From Microbulbifer donghaiensis (lineage in GTDB: Bacteria; Pseudomonadota; Gammaproteobacteria; Pseudomonadales; Cellvibrionaceae): DNA of 64,000 bases. Below the pieces are notes generated by a model. The model had not been told where the DNA came from and made no database searches. It saw only the letters and a program-made list of their open reading frames with translations. A program made the position numbers and the translations under genes. This document shows positions 48,735-58,867 of the stretch, piece after piece (position 1 is the stretch's first letter; the number at the start of each line of letters is the position of its first letter). The stretch is taken from the NCBI RefSeq assembly GCF_900129095.1, contig NZ_FQVA01000001.1:2340617-2404616 (forward strand), written 5' to 3'.

Positions 48735-50006
48735 ATGGCAACACTCGGAAGCAATATCGAGGCCGGCGTCGTCGGTTCGGAGGGCTACAAAGCCTCCAGT
48801 CACCAATTCGCTCTGGTGGCCCTGACCTCACTGTTTTTCATGTGGGGATTTATCACGTGTCTGAATGACATCCTGATTCCGCACCTTAAGGGCGTTTTTG
48901 ACCTGAACTACGCTCAGGCGATGCTGGTGCAGTTCTGCTTCTTCGGCGCCTACTTCCTGATATCACTGCCGGCCGGCTGGCTGGTGAGCAAGCTGGGATA
49001 TCAGCGCGGAATTGTCGTTGGCTTGTCGGTCGCGGTCGTGGGTTGTCTGCTGTTTATCCCTGCCGAGCGACTGCAGGTTTATGGCCTGTTCCTGTTTGCA
49101 CTGTTTGTGCTGGCCTCCGGCATCACTGTGCTGCAGGTATCCGCGAATCCCTATGTAACGGCACTGGGTTCCGAACGGACTGCGGCCAGCCGGCTCACGA
49201 TGACCCAGGCATTCAACTCCCTGGGCACCACGATTGCGCCCTTCTTTGGTGCTTTCCTGATACTGTCTGTCGCCGGTGTGGCCGGTGAGCATATCACTGC
49301 GGCGGAGCGCGCCTCGGCGGTCGAGCTGCCCTATCTAATTCTGGCTGCTGCACTGGCTGCTCTGGCGGTGACCTTTGCCCTGCTGAAGCTGCCGCGGATT
49401 GAAAGCCATGCGGAAGCCGGTGTTGGCGATCTCGCCGCATTCGGCAAGGCGCTGGCGCACCGTCACCTTTTCCTGGGAGCTCTGGCGATTTTCCTCTACG
49501 TAGGCGCCGAGGTATCCATCGGCAGCTTCCTGGTGAATTTCCTGTCGGAAGACAGTATCGCCGGCATCACCGAGCAGCAGGCTGCATTCTACGTATCACT
49601 GTACTGGGGTGGCGCTATGGTGGGCCGCTTTATCGGTGCCGTTGTCATGCGCTACCTACCAGCCGGAAAAGTGTTGGCGAGTTGTTCACTGGGTGCCTGT
49701 GTGCTTCTGGCCATCACCATTGCGGGCAGCGGTAGTGTTGCAATGTGGGCGGTGCTGGCGATCGGCCTGTGCAACTCGGTGATGTTTCCCACCATCTTCA
49801 GCCTCGCGCTGGCCCGCCTGGGCGGCCTCACCAGTCAGGGCTCCGGGATTCTATGTCTTGCGATTGTCGGCGGCGCACTGGTGCCGGTGCTGCAGGGCGT
49901 GTTGGCCGATCAGATCGGCATCCAGCTGGCGTTTGTGCTGCCGGTACTGTGCTATCTCTACATCCTCTTCTACGGTGTCCGCGGACACCGGGTGCGCGAA
50001 AGCTAG
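48735..50006 (+). CDS. Sugar MFS transporter, FucP/GluP type (1)
   Basis: A 423-residue protein with twelve transmembrane helices. The ATG at 48735 is preferred over an upstream [23 protein letters not shown] is the family motif of the fucose-galactose-glucose:H+ symporters, and [12 protein letters not shown] is the second. It would bring a monosaccharide into the cell with protons. It is similar to the transporter at 52598; the two are separated by a divergent LytS/LytTR pair. A strong terminator follows the gene. Glucose is suggested by the nearby glucokinase. Confidence 0.88.
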   Translation: MATLGSNIEAGVVGSEGYKASSHQFALVALTSLFFMWGFITCLNDILIPHLKGVFDLNYAQAMLVQFCFFGAYFLISLPAGWLVSKLGYQRGIVVGLSVAVVGCLLFIPAERLQVYGLFLFALFVLASGITVLQVSANPYVTALGSERTAASRLTMTQAFNSLGTTIAPFFGAFLILSVAGVAGEHITAAERASAVELPYLILAAALAALAVTFALLKLPRIESHAEAGVGDLAAFGKALAHRHLFLGALAIFLYVGAEVSIGSFLVNFLSEDSIAGITEQQAAFYVSLYWGGAMVGRFIGAVVMRYLPAGKVLASCSLGACVLLAITIAGSGSVAMWAVLAIGLCNSVMFPTIFSLALARLGGLTSQGSGILCLAIVGGALVPVLQGVLADQIGIQLAFVLPVLCYLYILFYGVRGHRVRES

Positions 50007-50029
50007 TCTATAGCTCGTCTCCCTTGACT

Positions 50030-50058
50030 GCCCGGCAGCGTGCTGCCGGGCTTTTTTT
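50030..50058 (+). terminator. Terminator after the first sugar transporter
   Basis: GCCCGGCAGC (50030-50039) pairs with GCTGCCGGGC (50042-50051) and seven T follow. Confidence 0.88.
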
Positions 50059-50122
50059 ATGCGTAATAGAAATGCCTTGGGGAAGGGGGCAGGGCGTCCC
50101 GGCGGACGACCGCAGAGAGCGG

Positions 50123-50977
50123 TCAGGAAACGACTGTGCTGCGACTGGCGTCCAGATATTCTTTGACCGGCTGGCGGTAGTTGCGACTTACTTTGAGCTG
50201 TGCGCCGCTCTCAAGAGTCAGCATGTACTCGCCTTTGCTCAGCACCTTGATATTGTTGACGAAGTTGAGGTTGACCACTGTCGAGCGGTGAATACGCTTG
50301 AAAGTCTCTCCGCACAATTGCTGCTGTAATTCCTTCATGGTGCTGCGCATGACATGCGTCTCCCCGGCGGCATGCACACACATATAGTCACCGGCCGCAT
50401 CGATCCACTCTATATCGGCAGGGTTGAGCATGGTGATGCGGCCGCGATCCTTGACGGCGAGCCTGCGCATCGTATCGGCGCTGTGGGCTTGCTCTGCCAC
50501 TGGTTCGGTAGGAGCGTCGCCTCGGGCACGCTCTATCCTTTCGATGGACTGCAGCAAGTTGCCCTTTCTGTCTGAGGGTTCCCTTTGACCGGTAGCTGTG
50601 GTCGTCTGTAGTTGCAGGCGCTCGCGAGCACGGCGAATGGCCAGTTCCAGACGGTCATCCTCGAGGGGTTTCATGACATAGTCGACAGCATTTACTTCGA
50701 ATGCTTCGAGGGCGTACTGATCATAGGCAGTGGCGAAGACCACAAGTGGGATAGTGTCCCCCTGCAGCCTGCGCACCACTTCGAATCCGTTCATCCCCGG
50801 CATCTGGATATCCAGAAAAATCAGGTCGGGGCAGTGTCTGCTAATAGCCTCCAGTGCCTCTCTGCCGTTTTTGCAGGCGGCGACTACATCAACGAAGGGG
50901 ATTTCCTGCAGCATGGATTTGGCCAGGCGCAGGGCAAGCGGCTCATCATCGACTACAACAATTCTTAATGGCTTCAT
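50123..50977 (-). CDS. LytTR-type response regulator
   Basis: A 284-residue protein. The receiver domain covers about 1-125, with the phospho-acceptor Asp in LIFLDIQMPGMNGFE. The linker is low complexity. The LytTR DNA-binding domain (about 180-280: IEWIDAAGDYMCVHA, FKRIHRSTVVNL) closes the chain. Such regulators bind direct repeats upstream of transport or cell-wall genes. It lies 10 bp after the histidine kinase gene and should be co-expressed with it. Sugar transport genes on both sides are natural targets. Confidence 0.9.
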   Translation of the reverse strand: MKPLRIVVVDDEPLALRLAKSMLQEIPFVDVVAACKNGREALEAISRHCPDLIFLDIQMPGMNGFEVVRRLQGDTIPLVVFATAYDQYALEAFEVNAVDYVMKPLEDDRLELAIRRARERLQLQTTTATGQREPSDRKGNLLQSIERIERARGDAPTEPVAEQAHSADTMRRLAVKDRGRITMLNPADIEWIDAAGDYMCVHAAGETHVMRSTMKELQQQLCGETFKRIHRSTVVNLNFVNNIKVLSKGEYMLTLESGAQLKVSRNYRQPVKEYLDASRSTVVS

Positions 50978-50987
50978 TGTAATATCC

Positions 50988-52151
50988 CTAAGCTGGAATC
51001 TTATTCTTATTGGTGGGCGCTGATTCGAACGGCATGCTAATTGTTACCAGCATGCCACCGGCATCTGCGCGCGCTTGACGCAACTCATAGTTATCGCCGT
51101 ACAGTGTTTGCAGCCGCTCGCGAATATTCGACAGGCCGACGCCGGTTGAGGAAGGCGTGTCTTCGGCTCCCAAAGTGCTGTTGCGGCGCGCACCGGTGTC
51201 ACTGATTTGCAGTACCAGGTTCGCGGCCGAACGACGCGCGGCGATAGTGATAGTACCGCCGGACTCGCTCGGTGCGATCGCATATTTCACCGAGTTTTCC
51301 GCCAGGGGTTGTAGCAGCATGCTCGGTACCTTGGCTGAAACAGCGGAATCCTGGATGTCCAGGTTAACCTGTAACCGGTCGGCAAATCGGGTCTTCTCGA
51401 TATCCAGATACAGCAGCACTGCGGCAACTTCCTGCTCCAGGCTGACCTTGCCCGAGGGGTCTTCTTTGAGTGAATGGCGCAGGAACTGGCTGAGACGCAC
51501 CACCATATCCCGGGCTTCACTCAGCTGGTCAAAACGGATCAGCGCGTTGATTGAGTTCAGGGTATTAAATAAAAAGTGCGGGTTAAGTTGATAGCGGAGC
51601 ATTTTCAGCTGTGCTTCCCTCGCCACCGATTCCGCATGCAGGCGTCGAATCTGTTCCCGTTCATGCACCGCAGCAACCTGCAGCATTTTCTCGTGCTCTT
51701 TTTCCAGCAGCAGATAGTATTTCACCCCGCAGTAGAGCGCGCTCCAGAACAGAAAGACAAACAGGGAAGCGTAGTACCAGCCGCCGAACTCGGACCAGAG
51801 CGAATGCTCCCCGGAAAGGCGTATATACATTTCCATGCGCACGAGGGTCCAGATCCCGGCGATAACCGCTACGGCCACAAGATAGATAAAGGTGCGCACC
51901 CCGAGTTGTGTATCCCAGGCGATATCGAATATCGGTTTAAGCAGCAGCGAAAGCAGAAATGCTACGGCGCACTGGAACAGGGTGTTGATGGGTTCAAACG
52001 TGGGCCACTCCACCGCCGAGTGCCAAAATGACAGCGACAGAAATGTGACGATCAGGATGCCCAGCCAGCTGCCGAGCTGGAGCTTCCAAAACCACCGGTC
52101 GGACTCAAGGGTCACCGCAGCGCTAGACTGTTGCTGGATTGTTTCCGCCAT
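50988..52151 (-). CDS. LytS-type sensor histidine kinase
   Basis: A 387-residue protein. Four transmembrane helices lie in the first about 160 residues without a large periplasmic domain, so it probably senses a membrane signal or a partner transporter. The His_kinase motif LNPHFLFNTLNSINAL at about 200 carries the phosphorylated His, and an HATPase domain with PLAENSVKYAI and STGVGLSNIRERL follows. It pairs with the LytTR regulator just downstream. It is divergent from the second sugar transporter across a 446-bp gap. Confidence 0.9.
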   Translation of the reverse strand: MAETIQQQSSAAVTLESDRWFWKLQLGSWLGILIVTFLSLSFWHSAVEWPTFEPINTLFQCAVAFLLSLLLKPIFDIAWDTQLGVRTFIYLVAVAVIAGIWTLVRMEMYIRLSGEHSLWSEFGGWYYASLFVFLFWSALYCGVKYYLLLEKEHEKMLQVAAVHEREQIRRLHAESVAREAQLKMLRYQLNPHFLFNTLNSINALIRFDQLSEARDMVVRLSQFLRHSLKEDPSGKVSLEQEVAAVLLYLDIEKTRFADRLQVNLDIQDSAVSAKVPSMLLQPLAENSVKYAIAPSESGGTITIAARRSAANLVLQISDTGARRNSTLGAEDTPSSTGVGLSNIRERLQTLYGDNYELRQARADAGGMLVTISMPFESAPTNKNKIPA

Positions 52152-52597
52152 GGTTGCCGGGTCAATTGCTTAAAGGGATTGCGGCCGTAATTATTATTCG
52201 TCGATAGTACCCCGATAGACGAACAGCGGCCAACGCTTGTCAGGCCTCCCGTCCGCCTTATCGCCCTCACGGTCCACTTCGGCGTACAATGGCGTAAATT
52301 CCAAAATTTTGTACCCTGTAGACGCCTTTTTTTGAAACTGAATTTCGACCGGGTTGGAGTCGCGGAATCCCGGCTGGCGTGGATTTGGTCCGGTTCGTCC
52401 TACGTGGGATTCACCCATGACGGCACTGTGGTAGTTTCAGTGCCACTGACGGCGAATTTTTTGACTCTCAGGCCCGTCTGTCTCACAGGAGTTTGTTGCA
52501 ACCTCTTTGCGATGGGCCCGGTCGATGTGTGGCCGAGGCCCGGTTTTTTGATATGCTCCTGTGGCAGCCGGGATAAGAAAGAACGATCGGATTTTCG
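52152..52597. other. Regulatory gap between histidine kinase and sugar transporter
   Basis: A 446-bp divergent region with no supported gene. A hairpin at 52422-52444 is the only structured element I could define. Direct repeats expected for LytTR binding were not obvious by eye. The length suggests extended regulation of the second transporter. Confidence 0.45.
52422..52444 (+). promoter_or_regulatory. Inverted repeat upstream of sugar transporter 2
   Basis: GGCACTG (52422-52428) and CAGTGCC (52438-52444) with a 9-base centre. It could be an operator or a leader hairpin; it has no T tract. Confidence 0.35.
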
Positions 52598-53917
52598 ATG
52601 AAAGAATTAATCAGCGGCGCAGGGAGGGGCGCAGTGACTGCCACCGCTGGCTCGGTTAGCGATTCCGACCAGCCGTCTGGGTACTCGCACACCTTCAGCC
52701 TGACGGTCCTGGCTTCGCTGTTCTTCATCTGGGGCTTTATTACCAGTCTTAACGATATTCTGGTGCCGCACCTCAAAAATGTCTTTGAGCTGAGCTACAC
52801 CAAAGCAATATTTGTCCAGTTCAGTTTCTTCATCGCCTATTTCGTTGTGTCGGTGCCCGCCGGCGCATTGCTCAAGCGTGTCGGTTATCAATTGGGGCTG
52901 GTACTTGGCCTGTTGATCGCCTGTGCCGGGTGTCTGATCTTCATTCCCGCCGCGCGCATGCAGGTATACGAGATTTTCCTGTTCGGCCTGTTTATTCTGG
53001 CTTCGGGTATCACCATTCTGCAGGTCTCCGCCAATCCCTACGTGATTGCACTCGGCAGTGCCAGTACCGCACCCAGTCGTCTGAATCTCACCCAGGCGTT
53101 CAACTCACTTGGCACCACGCTGGCGCCGGCCTTTGGCGGCTTAGTGATATTTTCTGCAGTCGCCTCTGGCACTGTACCCACGACGCCGGAAGCGATGCAG
53201 GACTTCCGGGCGCACGAGGCGGCACTGGTGGAGGTGCCTTACTTCTGGCTGGCCGTTGTGCTGCTGGTGATGGTGGCTTTCTTCTCCTGGATTCGCCTGC
53301 CGAAAATTCCGCAGCATCAGTCATCCCCTGAGATCAGCGGCGAGCGAGCGTTCGATTTCCTGCGCTATCCCCGCCTCACCCTCGGTGCTGTGGGTATTTT
53401 TGTTTATGTAGGGGCCGAGGTGGCGATCGGCAGCTTCCTGGTCAACTTTTTCGGCGAGTCATCCGTGGCCGGTATGACTACGGCGCAGGCCGCCCGCTAC
53501 GTTTCCTATTACTGGGGCGGAGCGATGATTGGGCGCTTTGCCGGCGCGCTGCTGCTGCGCTACGTTTCCGCGGGTCTGCTGCTCGCGGTCTGCGGTTTCT
53601 TTGCCACCCTACTGATAGCCGTGGCGATGCTGTCGACGGGCATGCAGGCGGTTTGGGCGATACTCGCGGTAGGGCTGTTCAACTCGATTATGTTCCCGAC
53701 CATCTTCAGTCTTGCGGTCGCCGGCCTCGGCCGGGATACCAGCCAGGGCTCCGGTGTACTGTGTATGGCCATTGTCGGTGGTGCCATTGTGCCGCTGTTG
53801 CAGGGCGTGATGGCAGACTTTGCCGGGATTCAGCTGTCGTTCCTGGTGCCGCTTTTGTGCTACTGCTACATCGTGTATTACGGTGCTTTCTCGCCCATGC
53901 TGCGCAACAAGATCTGA
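52598..53917 (+). CDS. Sugar MFS transporter, FucP/GluP type (2)
   Basis: A 439-residue protein with twelve transmembrane helices, the paralogue of the gene at 48735. SLFFIWGFITSLNDILVPHL is the family motif. A charged central loop (about 235-255) separates the two halves. The N-terminal about 30 residues are hydrophilic. Both transporters probably carry glucose or a close relative, perhaps with different affinity or under different control. It is followed by a 291-bp spacer and then by glucokinase. Confidence 0.88.
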   Translation: MKELISGAGRGAVTATAGSVSDSDQPSGYSHTFSLTVLASLFFIWGFITSLNDILVPHLKNVFELSYTKAIFVQFSFFIAYFVVSVPAGALLKRVGYQLGLVLGLLIACAGCLIFIPAARMQVYEIFLFGLFILASGITILQVSANPYVIALGSASTAPSRLNLTQAFNSLGTTLAPAFGGLVIFSAVASGTVPTTPEAMQDFRAHEAALVEVPYFWLAVVLLVMVAFFSWIRLPKIPQHQSSPEISGERAFDFLRYPRLTLGAVGIFVYVGAEVAIGSFLVNFFGESSVAGMTTAQAARYVSYYWGGAMIGRFAGALLLRYVSAGLLLAVCGFFATLLIAVAMLSTGMQAVWAILAVGLFNSIMFPTIFSLAVAGLGRDTSQGSGVLCMAIVGGAIVPLLQGVMADFAGIQLSFLVPLLCYCYIVYYGAFSPMLRNKI

Positions 53918-54208
53918 GCCGTTCGGCACGTCACGGCATGGGTCAGCCCTGGCGCTCCTCTGGCAATTACCGCGTTCATTCCGCTTCCCGCCTTAACCAG
54001 AATACGGTCCGTCTTGCCGACTATCCCTTGTTGTCCCGCGGTGCTCATTGCATGTTGTGCGATTGAAAATGTGTGGGAAAAGGTAAAAAGAACATCATGT
54101 TGCGGCAGTCATTACGGTTTCTGACCACAACGCTGTGCCTTCCTGCGACCGGCGGCGGCAAATCGTTGTGCCGGGTTAATATCTACCGATAAGGACCTAG
54201 AGTGACCC
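53918..54208. other. Spacer before glucokinase
   Basis: A 291-bp gap without a supported gene. I found no terminator with a T run after the transporter and no clear operator palindrome, so the glucokinase gene may be on the same transcript or have its own promoter here. Confidence 0.4.
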
Positions 54209-55249
54209 ATGCAGGAATTGGCAAAATCCATTGAGAGCGCGGCGCAGGGCTGGAAACTGGTCGCCGATATCGGCGGCACCAATGCCCGCTTCGGGCTCGC
54301 CAAGAGTGTGGCGGCCGCGGATGGTGCGCATTCGGAAGCGCCGGTTGAGGACATACAGTTACTGCCGTGCGCCGAGTTCGAGCGCATTGAATTGGCACTG
54401 GAAACCTATCTGAAATCGCTGCCCGCTGCGAAGGTGGCGGATATCAGTGAAGCCTGTCTCGCGGTGGCCGGCCCGGTCGGCGCCGACCGGGTTGCGGTGA
54501 CCAACCTGCCGTGGACCTTTTCCAAGTCTGGATTGCAACAGGCGCTGGGTTACGCGCGTGTCGAAGTCATCAATGACTTCGCCGCACTGGCCCTGGGCTG
54601 TACCGGGCTGCACGGCGATGACCTGGTTCGCATTGACGAGGCGTCACAGGCGATGCCCGTGGCCGATACGTCCGGCGAACTGCGCGCGGTGATTGGCCCC
54701 GGCACCGGTCTCGGGGTTTGCGGCCTGCACCGCAGCGGCAATAGCTGGCAGGCGCTGCCCGGAGAGGGCGGCCACGCGGCCATCGCGCCGGTCACAGACG
54801 AGGAATTCGCCATCGTGCAGTTCCTGCGTCGTACTCACAGCCATGTCTCCGCCGAGCATCTTCTGTGCGGTCGTGGCCTGGTGAATATTTTCTGCAGCCT
54901 CGGCGCAGTGCGCGGGCAGGACGCTCCGCTGCGCGATGCCGCGGCGATTTCCTCGGCGGCGCTGGCCGGTGATTGCGCGCTGGCACGCGATGCGGTGGAT
55001 ACCTTCTGTAACCTGCTCGGCGGTTTTTGTGGCGACGTGCTGCTGATACTCGGCGCCCGCGGCGGCCTGTACCTGGGCGGGGGGATCTTGCCGAGAATCG
55101 AACCGCTATTGCGAGCGAGCGAGTTTTATACCCGGATGCGCGCCAAGGGCGCGATGTCCGACTATCTGCAGAATGTGCCCGTGCATCTGGTGCGCCATCT
55201 TTTCCCGGCTCTTGCTGGTGCGGCGGCCTATCTCGGCAGCGAAAGATAA
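54209..55249 (+). CDS. glk: Glucokinase
   Basis: A 346-residue enzyme of the bacterial Glk family (ROK-independent). The phosphate-binding motif DIGGTNARFGL is at residues 20-30. VINDFAALALG contains the catalytic Asp, GPGTGLGV the adenosine site, and EGGHAAIAP matches the E. coli form. It phosphorylates cytosolic glucose with ATP. Its place between the sugar transporters and the GH3 glucosidases fits a glucan to glucose-6-phosphate route. The N-terminus is about 15 residues longer than usual. Start at an ATG after AAGGAC. Confidence 0.92.
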   Translation: MQELAKSIESAAQGWKLVADIGGTNARFGLAKSVAAADGAHSEAPVEDIQLLPCAEFERIELALETYLKSLPAAKVADISEACLAVAGPVGADRVAVTNLPWTFSKSGLQQALGYARVEVINDFAALALGCTGLHGDDLVRIDEASQAMPVADTSGELRAVIGPGTGLGVCGLHRSGNSWQALPGEGGHAAIAPVTDEEFAIVQFLRRTHSHVSAEHLLCGRGLVNIFCSLGAVRGQDAPLRDAAAISSAALAGDCALARDAVDTFCNLLGGFCGDVLLILGARGGLYLGGGILPRIEPLLRASEFYTRMRAKGAMSDYLQNVPVHLVRHLFPALAGAAAYLGSER

Positions 55250-55273
55250 CGATAAAGACCAAGGAGTGACTCC

Positions 55274-57859
55274 ATGTCATTGTGCAAACAGATGACCACA
55301 GGCCTGCTGCTCTGCAGTGCCATTTTCGCTGGCTGTGACAGCGGCCAGGACGCAAATCCTTCTGCTGGCGCAGCGGCCGAAACAGTGCAAGGCGCGACCG
55401 GCGATATTTCCGTGTGGCCCGAACTGAAGCCTGCGCTGTCCGTCGATCCGGAACTGGAGGCGCGCATCGACGCGCTGCTGGGCCGTATGTCCATAGAGGA
55501 AAAAGTCGGTCAGCTGATTCAGGCGGAAATTAAATACGTCACTCCAGAGGACGTGAAGAAGTTTCACCTCGGTTCGGTTCTGAATGGCGGCGGCACCTAC
55601 CCGAACAATGACAAGTTCGCCACGCCACAGGACTGGCTCGCGCTGTCGGAAGCTTTCTTTGCCGCGTCCATGGACACTTCCGACGGCGGTGTGGCCATCC
55701 CGATCATCTGGGGTAGCGACGCCGTGCACGGTCATAACAATATCATCGGTGCCACCCTGTTCCCGCATAACATCGGTCTGGGCGCCGCACGGGATCCTGA
55801 GCTGATTCGCCGCATCGGCGAAGCCACAGCGCGCGAAGTCGCGGTCACCGGCGTTGACTGGACCTTCGCCCCGACTATCGCCGTAGTGCGCGATGATCGC
55901 TGGGGGCGCACCTACGAAAGTTACTCGGAAGACCCTGAGGTGGTGCGCGCCTACGCTGCTGAAATGGTCGAGGGCCTGCAGGGCGAAAAGCAGGACGAGG
56001 ATTTCCTGCGCGGCGAAAACCTGGTCGCCACCGCCAAACATTTTGTCGGTGACGGCGGTACCGAGCGCGGCATCGATCGCGGCGACAACCACGTGCCGGA
56101 AAAGGAACTGGCCGAGGTGCACGCCGCCGGTTACCTGAGCGCCCTGCCTGCCGGAGTACAGACGGTGATGGCGTCTTTCAACAGCTGGAACGGTGATCGC
56201 CTGCACGGGCACCAATACCTGTTGACCGATGTGCTGAAAGAGCGCCTTGGATTTGATGGCTTTGTGGTTGGCGACTGGAATGGCCATCGCTTCGTGCCGG
56301 GCTGCACCGTGGAGAGTTGTGCGGCAGCGATCAACGCGGGCCTGGACATGTTCATGGTGCCGTCCGACTGGAAGGCGCTGTACAACAACACCCTGGCACA
56401 GGCGAAGAGTGGCGAAATCAGGCCTGAGCGCCTCGAGGACGCGGTGCGCCGCATCCTGCGGGTAAAAATCCGCGCGGGGCTGTTCGAGCATGAGCGCCCA
56501 CTGGCAGGCAAAGATGGCATTCTCGGCAATGACGAGCACCGCGCCCTGGCCCGCGAAGCCGTGCGCAAGTCGCTGGTACTGTTGAAAAATAGCGACAACC
56601 TGCTGCCGCTGAAGCCGCAGCAGAAGGTTCTGGTCGCCGGCGACGGCGCCGACAATCTCTCCAAACAGTCCGGAGGCTGGACTATTTCCTGGCAGGGGAC
56701 CGGTAACAGCGCCGAGGATTTCCCCGGTGCCACCTCAATCTTTGCCGGTATCCAGGCCGCAGTAGCGGATGGCGGTGGCCAGGCCGTGCTGAGTGAAGAC
56801 GGTAGCTTTGCCACTGACACGTTCGCCGACGGCGGCGCTCCCGATGTAGCTATCGTCGTATTTGGTGAAGAGCCCTATGCAGAGTGGCACGGTGACCTCG
56901 CCAGTATCGAATACCAGCTGGGCAGCAAGAAAGATCTGGCGTTGCTGCAGAAACTGCGCGCACAGGGTGTGCCGGTGGTGAGTGTATTCCTGTCCGGTCG
57001 TCCGTTGTGGGTGAACAAGGAGATGAACGCGTCTGATGGTTTCGTCGCCGCGTGGCTGCCGGGTTCAGAGGGCGCCGGTGTGGCCGACGTGTTGTTTACC
57101 GATGCCGACGGCGAGGTGCGCTACGAATTTACCGGGCAGCTGCCGTTCAGCTGGCCGCAATACGTACACCAGACGGTGCTCAATCCCTACCACACCGACT
57201 ACGAACCCCTGTTCGCCCTCGGTTACGGCCTCGGCAACGGCGAGGAGTCCCTGGTCAGCAACGCGCTGCCGGAAGATGGCGAAACCTATGCCGATGGGAA
57301 ACTGGAAGATGCCTGGCTGATGGTGTCGCGCCCGCGTGCCCCCTGGCAGCTGGAGATCGCCGAAAGCGAGCGCCCCGCGGTTGCGGTTAGCGGCAACCGC
57401 GCCAGCAGTGGCGACGACGGCAACATCACCGTCGCCGCCATCGATATGGAGTCGCAGGAAGATGCGCGCCAGATCCAGTGGAAGGGCCTGCGTGCGGGCA
57501 GCGTGCAGCTGGCTGCAGAGAGCCCGCAGGACTTGAGCCGCTACCTGAACGAGAACGCCGCACTGACCCTGGATATCCGCGTAGACCAGAAGCCCGGCCA
57601 GCGGGTCAGCGCACAGATCGCCTGTGGTGCGGATTGTGTGGCTGAGCTGCCGCTGCAGCCGTCCCTGCAGCAGCTGCCACCCGGTGAGTGGTCCAGGCTG
57701 TCCATCGACCTGCAGTGTTTTGTCGAGCAGGGCGCCGACTTCAGCAAGGTTTCCAACGCGCTGTCACTCAACAGTGCCGGTGCTCTGTCACTCGCTGTGG
57801 CCAACATCAAGTATGTGCCCGGTGCAGCCGAATCCGCCGATATCCAATGTCGCGGCTGA
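55274..57859 (+). CDS. GH3 beta-glucosidase/glucan exohydrolase, lipoprotein
   Basis: An 861-residue protein. The signal ends in a lipobox at IFAGC (Cys21), so it is anchored to a membrane. The GH3 catalytic TIM barrel is followed by the second alpha/beta domain. The nucleophile is Asp334 in GFVVGDWNG, where most relatives have SDW. The last about 150 residues form a beta domain like that of ExoP-type exohydrolases. It should release glucose from beta-glucans or cello-oligosaccharides. It overlaps the DUF4380 gene by 13 bp and follows glucokinase closely, so one operon is likely. Confidence 0.9.
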   Translation: MSLCKQMTTGLLLCSAIFAGCDSGQDANPSAGAAAETVQGATGDISVWPELKPALSVDPELEARIDALLGRMSIEEKVGQLIQAEIKYVTPEDVKKFHLGSVLNGGGTYPNNDKFATPQDWLALSEAFFAASMDTSDGGVAIPIIWGSDAVHGHNNIIGATLFPHNIGLGAARDPELIRRIGEATAREVAVTGVDWTFAPTIAVVRDDRWGRTYESYSEDPEVVRAYAAEMVEGLQGEKQDEDFLRGENLVATAKHFVGDGGTERGIDRGDNHVPEKELAEVHAAGYLSALPAGVQTVMASFNSWNGDRLHGHQYLLTDVLKERLGFDGFVVGDWNGHRFVPGCTVESCAAAINAGLDMFMVPSDWKALYNNTLAQAKSGEIRPERLEDAVRRILRVKIRAGLFEHERPLAGKDGILGNDEHRALAREAVRKSLVLLKNSDNLLPLKPQQKVLVAGDGADNLSKQSGGWTISWQGTGNSAEDFPGATSIFAGIQAAVADGGGQAVLSEDGSFATDTFADGGAPDVAIVVFGEEPYAEWHGDLASIEYQLGSKKDLALLQKLRAQGVPVVSVFLSGRPLWVNKEMNASDGFVAAWLPGSEGAGVADVLFTDADGEVRYEFTGQLPFSWPQYVHQTVLNPYHTDYEPLFALGYGLGNGEESLVSNALPEDGETYADGKLEDAWLMVSRPRAPWQLEIAESERPAVAVSGNRASSGDDGNITVAAIDMESQEDARQIQWKGLRAGSVQLAAESPQDLSRYLNENAALTLDIRVDQKPGQRVSAQIACGADCVAELPLQPSLQQLPPGEWSRLSIDLQCFVEQGADFSKVSNALSLNSAGALSLAVANIKYVPGAAESADIQCRG

Positions 57860-58851
57860 GTCACTGGCTGCGCCGCTGTGGCGGCGCGGCCGCGCTGTGT
57901 TGTGTGGCCGTGTCGACCTTCGGTCCGGTTAGGGCACCGGCCGCGGCCGACGTCTCCCTGCGCAGTGGCGATCTCAGGGTAACCGTCGATCCGCGAACCG
58001 GTGGCCGAATTACCGGCCTGCAGCTGGGTGGGCACCAGATACTGACGGGGCCGGAAGTACACGCGGATAATTTCGGTTCCACCTTCTGGCTCAGTCCGCA
58101 ATCGCTGTGGTCATGGCCGCCTGTCGCTGCGCACGATAGCGCGCCCTATACGCTGCTGCAGCAGTCGCAACACAGTGTGCAGCTGCAGAGCGCCAGCGGC
58201 GCCGGCGCACGGGTAGTGAAAGGTGTGCGGGCCCTCGGCGACAACCTGCTGCAACTGGACTATCGCATCGTGACAGAAACGGCGTTTGCCGAACTGGCCG
58301 CGTGGGAGATTACCCGCGTGGCGCGCAGCGGCCTGGCCTTCGCACCCGTGTCGCGCAGCACGGTCGAGACTGTGCGCGGTGAGATGGATTTTGTCCTGGA
58401 TGAACACGATATCCTGTGGCTGCCCATGAATACGGGCGAGCCGCTGACCGAGGGCAAGGTGATCGCCAACGGCAGCGCCGGCTGGCTCGCCTACGCCGAT
58501 GGGGGCTACCTGTACCTGAAAATCTATCCGCGTATCCGTCCGCAGCAGATGGCCAGCGGCGAGGGGGATATCGAGCTGTACCTCAGCGACAAGAGCCCTT
58601 ACCTGGAGCTGGAAATCCAGAGTGCCGCGCAGGCACTGCAAGCGGGGGAACAGTTGAATTGGCGCACCCACTGGCTGATGGCAAAAATTCCGTCGACGGT
58701 CCCGGTGGCAGCGAAATCGGCTGCGTTAGTGGAGTTTGTCAACGCGCAGCTGCAGCGGGCTGGCGCGACCATCGAAAGCGGTTCGCAGGCGGACATTCGC
58801 CCAGGGCCTGAAATCAACTTATCAGCGGGGGATGGCCCGTCGAGCCATTGA
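57847..58851 (+). CDS. Secreted DUF4380 protein
   Basis: A 334-residue protein. The ATG at 57847, which lies inside the GH3 gene, gives a signal peptide (SRLSHWLRRCGGAAALCCVA...PAAA). The rest is beta-rich and carries features of the DUF4380 family, related in shape to galactose mutarotase-like folds (RTGGRITGLQLGG, STFWLSPQSLW). Mutarotase-type activity on released sugars is a plausible but unproved role. It sits between the two GH3 genes, 16 bp before the second. Confidence 0.72.
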   Translation: MSRLSHWLRRCGGAAALCCVAVSTFGPVRAPAAADVSLRSGDLRVTVDPRTGGRITGLQLGGHQILTGPEVHADNFGSTFWLSPQSLWSWPPVAAHDSAPYTLLQQSQHSVQLQSASGAGARVVKGVRALGDNLLQLDYRIVTETAFAELAAWEITRVARSGLAFAPVSRSTVETVRGEMDFVLDEHDILWLPMNTGEPLTEGKVIANGSAGWLAYADGGYLYLKIYPRIRPQQMASGEGDIELYLSDKSPYLELEIQSAAQALQAGEQLNWRTHWLMAKIPSTVPVAAKSAALVEFVNAQLQRAGATIESGSQADIRPGPEINLSAGDGPSSH

Positions 58852-58867
58852 TAAAAGGGAAGTCACA

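Noticed and set aside
52194..52418. 74-residue frame on the minus strand upstream of the second sugar transporter
   Set aside because: No signal, no family feature, no ribosome site that stands out, and it sits in a divergent control region.
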